Source of the DNA: Oegoconia quadripuncta
Lineage: Eukaryota > Arthropoda > Insecta > Lepidoptera > Autostichidae
Length of the DNA: 64,000 nt
Assembly: GCA_949316235.1 (NCBI GenBank)
Contig: OX438760.1
Location: 3,040,501-3,104,500 of the forward strand
Direction: 5' to 3'
Of this stretch, positions 62,207 through 64,000 are shown piece by piece. Position 1 is the stretch's first letter. Every line of letters starts with the position of its first letter. Made by a program: the position numbers and the translations under genes. Below the pieces are notes generated by a model. The model was not told the origin of the DNA. It did not search any database and saw only the letters and a list, made by a program, of their open reading frames with translations.

Positions 62207-63014
62207 AGGCCCTGATTTTTTGTACATAGACAGAGTACCTATCAGAGATATTTTAAAAAATATTTTCCAACGGATCAGGAGTTTGCTTTAGGTATAGTGG
62301 TATATAGATATTTCGTTATAAAACAGACAATATTAAATTAAAGTTTTTTCTAAAACTATCTTCTAAAGAATTAATCAATAGCTACTTTATATTTTCTAGA
62401 AATAGTTTATTGAATCGTGATATTTGCCCTCGGTGAAATTTTTCATAATTGTAAAGAAGTTATTACTCGATTTTTTTTGAAAATAGTTACAGGGGTTCTA
62501 AGTATATTCTTTTTTTTTATGCACAACGGGTTGGTACTTGACCTCAATCACACCTGATGTTAAGTGAAGATGAGGTCGAAGATGAGGTCGAAGATGGAAA
62601 CGTACTGACCCGGAAACCCCAACACATTTGGGGGACTGGCTATCTTATCTCTGACAACCGGAACACAACAATGCTATTAACATAGCTGCTTGGCGGTAGA
62701 TTTAGATAAGATGGTGGTAGCTAGCCAGGCGGACATTTAAAATGCCCTACCACCAACCAAACCGAGTACTTAAACATGTACCCCGCTGGGGATCGAACCC
62801 GCGACCTCCGAATCGTAAACCCAGTGTTGTTTACATTAAGCCACGGAGCCGGTTAATTCTCCGACGCAATGTAATTCACAGTGGTAATTTTAATCATATA
62901 CTATGTTTTATTACTAAATATGTATATTATAACTAAAGCAAGCTACCGATTTGTTAGATTTTTTTTATTCTATCACTGACAGGTACTCTATCTATGTGCA
63001 AAAAATCACGGCCT
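62207..63014 (-). mobile_element. TTAA-flanked MITE, copy carrying a SINE
   Basis: TTAA at 62203-62206 and 63015-63018. The ends AGGCCCTGATTTTTTGTACA and (minus strand) AGGCCGTGATTTTTTGCACA. Reverse of 56548-57030, and about 458 bp after removing the SINE and one ATTCT. Confidence 0.85.
62511..62855 (-). mobile_element. SINE-A inserted in the TTAA MITE, with ATTCT target duplication
   Basis: ATTCT at 62506-62510 and 62856-62860. The empty copy at 56.5 kb has a single site in the same context. Full-length SINE-A of 345 bp, with a small duplication GAAGATGAGGTC near 62570. This fixes the true ends of the SINE-A unit. Confidence 0.92.
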
Positions 63015-63059
63015 TTAAAATTATAGGAAGTTAAAAGTGTATCCTTACTGGACTATTAG

Positions 63060-63180
63060 TTCGGGCCTAGATGATGGGTGTAGGTAAGTGTCCGAAATAT
63101 TTATTTATTATTATATATCTGACCACCCCGTTTCAGATGAAGGTAGTGACATTATGTATGTATCTATGTATGCTAGATAC
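63060..63180 (+). repeat. SINE-B2 tail joined to an R2 end
   Basis: GATGATGGGTGTAGGTAAGTGTCCGAAATATT is a SINE-B2 tail. 63118-63175 (CTGACCACCCCGTTTCAGAT, GTAGTGACATTATGTATG) is an R2 end. Confidence 0.55.
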
Positions 63181-63811
63181 CTTTACGACATTACGTTATG
63201 TGAATGCAACGTCAAATTCTTTACGCTTCAGATCATCAAATCTTTGGATTATCTGTAACAACGCATATTAATTTATAATAATAACTGCCTTGGGTGTTTA
63301 TTTCCTTATCGACACGATGCATCTTCCCACCGAGTCGTCACGTGGCTTCACTGCGTCACTATTAACGTGTCGGTAGGAAATTGTTCCGCCGTTGCTAATC
63401 CCTCCTTGAAACTGTTTAATGGATATAACGATGTGCTGTTTGTCTCTTGGTCAGTATGGGCAAACTCTTTAAACTCACAATTTTATTTTTCCCCTTTTAA
63501 ACCGCGACTAAAACCGATTTGTTTGACGGCGGTGTGTCCAGTCTTATCTCAGTAATGCGTTGTCCGATTTGAGTGCGGGTTTTTTAATATTAAAGGACGG
63601 GACGGGTTCTTAATTATGTTTGATGAAAATCTGTTGCGGTGTCGAAGATATTTAGCTTTTAGCATGGTTGTTTTATGTATTTGGATAACAATCCTTCGAG
63701 AGGGTTTTCTAAGCTCTCAATTTAATAGTTTGCTACGTATATTATACGTAATATGGGTTAATGAAGAAATTGTTCACAAAAGTCATATCTGCTGAAGATA
63801 GACAGAACACA
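63181..63811. other. Intron or intergenic DNA, nothing recognised
   Basis: No feature supported. Confidence 0.3.
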
Positions 63812-64000
63812 GGGTTAGCACTTGACCTCACCTCTGACAACCGGAACACAACAATGCTATTAACCAATGATTGGCGACAGATTCAGATGAGATCGTGTTA
63901 GCTAGCCAGGCGGACATTTTAAAATGCCCTATCACCGACCAAACGGAGTACTAAACATGTACCGTAGTGAGGATCGAATCCGCGATTTCCGATTAGTAAG
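63812..64000 (-). mobile_element. SINE-A copy, cut by the window end
   Basis: CTGACAACCGGAACACAACA, GCTAGCCAGGCGGACATTTT and GAGGATCGAATCCGCGATTT. Missing the GGTTTCCGGG middle and diverged. Confidence 0.8.

Overview
The window looks like nuclear DNA of an insect, most likely a moth or butterfly (Lepidoptera). It is AT-rich and holds multi-exon genes with large introns. It is packed with short mobile elements of types common in lepidopteran genomes: tRNA-derived and 5S-like SINEs, decayed RTE-like and Jockey-like LINE ends, and many MITEs. The order is an inference from repeat style and protein resemblance. No database search was possible.

Two protein-coding genes can be supported, both on the + strand and head to tail. 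(1) 1464-11005 is a complete 12-exon gene for a 551-residue coiled-coil protein of the ODAD1/CCDC114-CCDC63 family, the subunit that docks outer dynein arms on axonemes. All splice phases close and the frame ends in TGA. (2) 13752 to beyond the right edge is the 5' half of a PP1-type serine/threonine phosphatase catalytic subunit. Four exons encode residues 1-176, including the GDIHG, GDYVDRG and GNHE metal-site motifs. The exons for the second half are not in the window, so the intron after exon 4 is at least 35.6 kb. I see no link between the two genes beyond adjacency.

Almost everything from 28.4 kb to 64 kb, plus most intron DNA, is mobile-element debris. SINE-A, about 340 bp with a tRNA-like head, is the commonest, with about 15 full or partial copies on both strands. 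SINE-B (tRNA-like, tail with an ATGGCGCTGTG or GTCCGAAATA motif), a 5S-like SINE and a CATCATCATCTCAGCCC SINE also occur. LINE pieces are all 3' ends, with frameshifts and stops.

Several DNA elements can be bounded exactly from this window alone: a hAT-type MITE with a perfect 8-bp target duplication inside a SINE; a TA-flanked mariner-type fold-back with 268-bp arms inside an older repeat; a TTAA-flanked MITE present twice, one copy empty and one carrying a SINE; a TAA-flanked PIF/Harbinger MITE; and a larger Harbinger-like element holding a LINE.

No new multi-gene system, CRISPR array, operon or true tRNA/rRNA gene was found. The most informative signals are the nested insertions and their relative order, three back-to-back hairpin units near 47.5 kb, a 151-bp triple tandem repeat in the PP1 intron, and two SINE copies sharing an identical 124-bp 5' extension.
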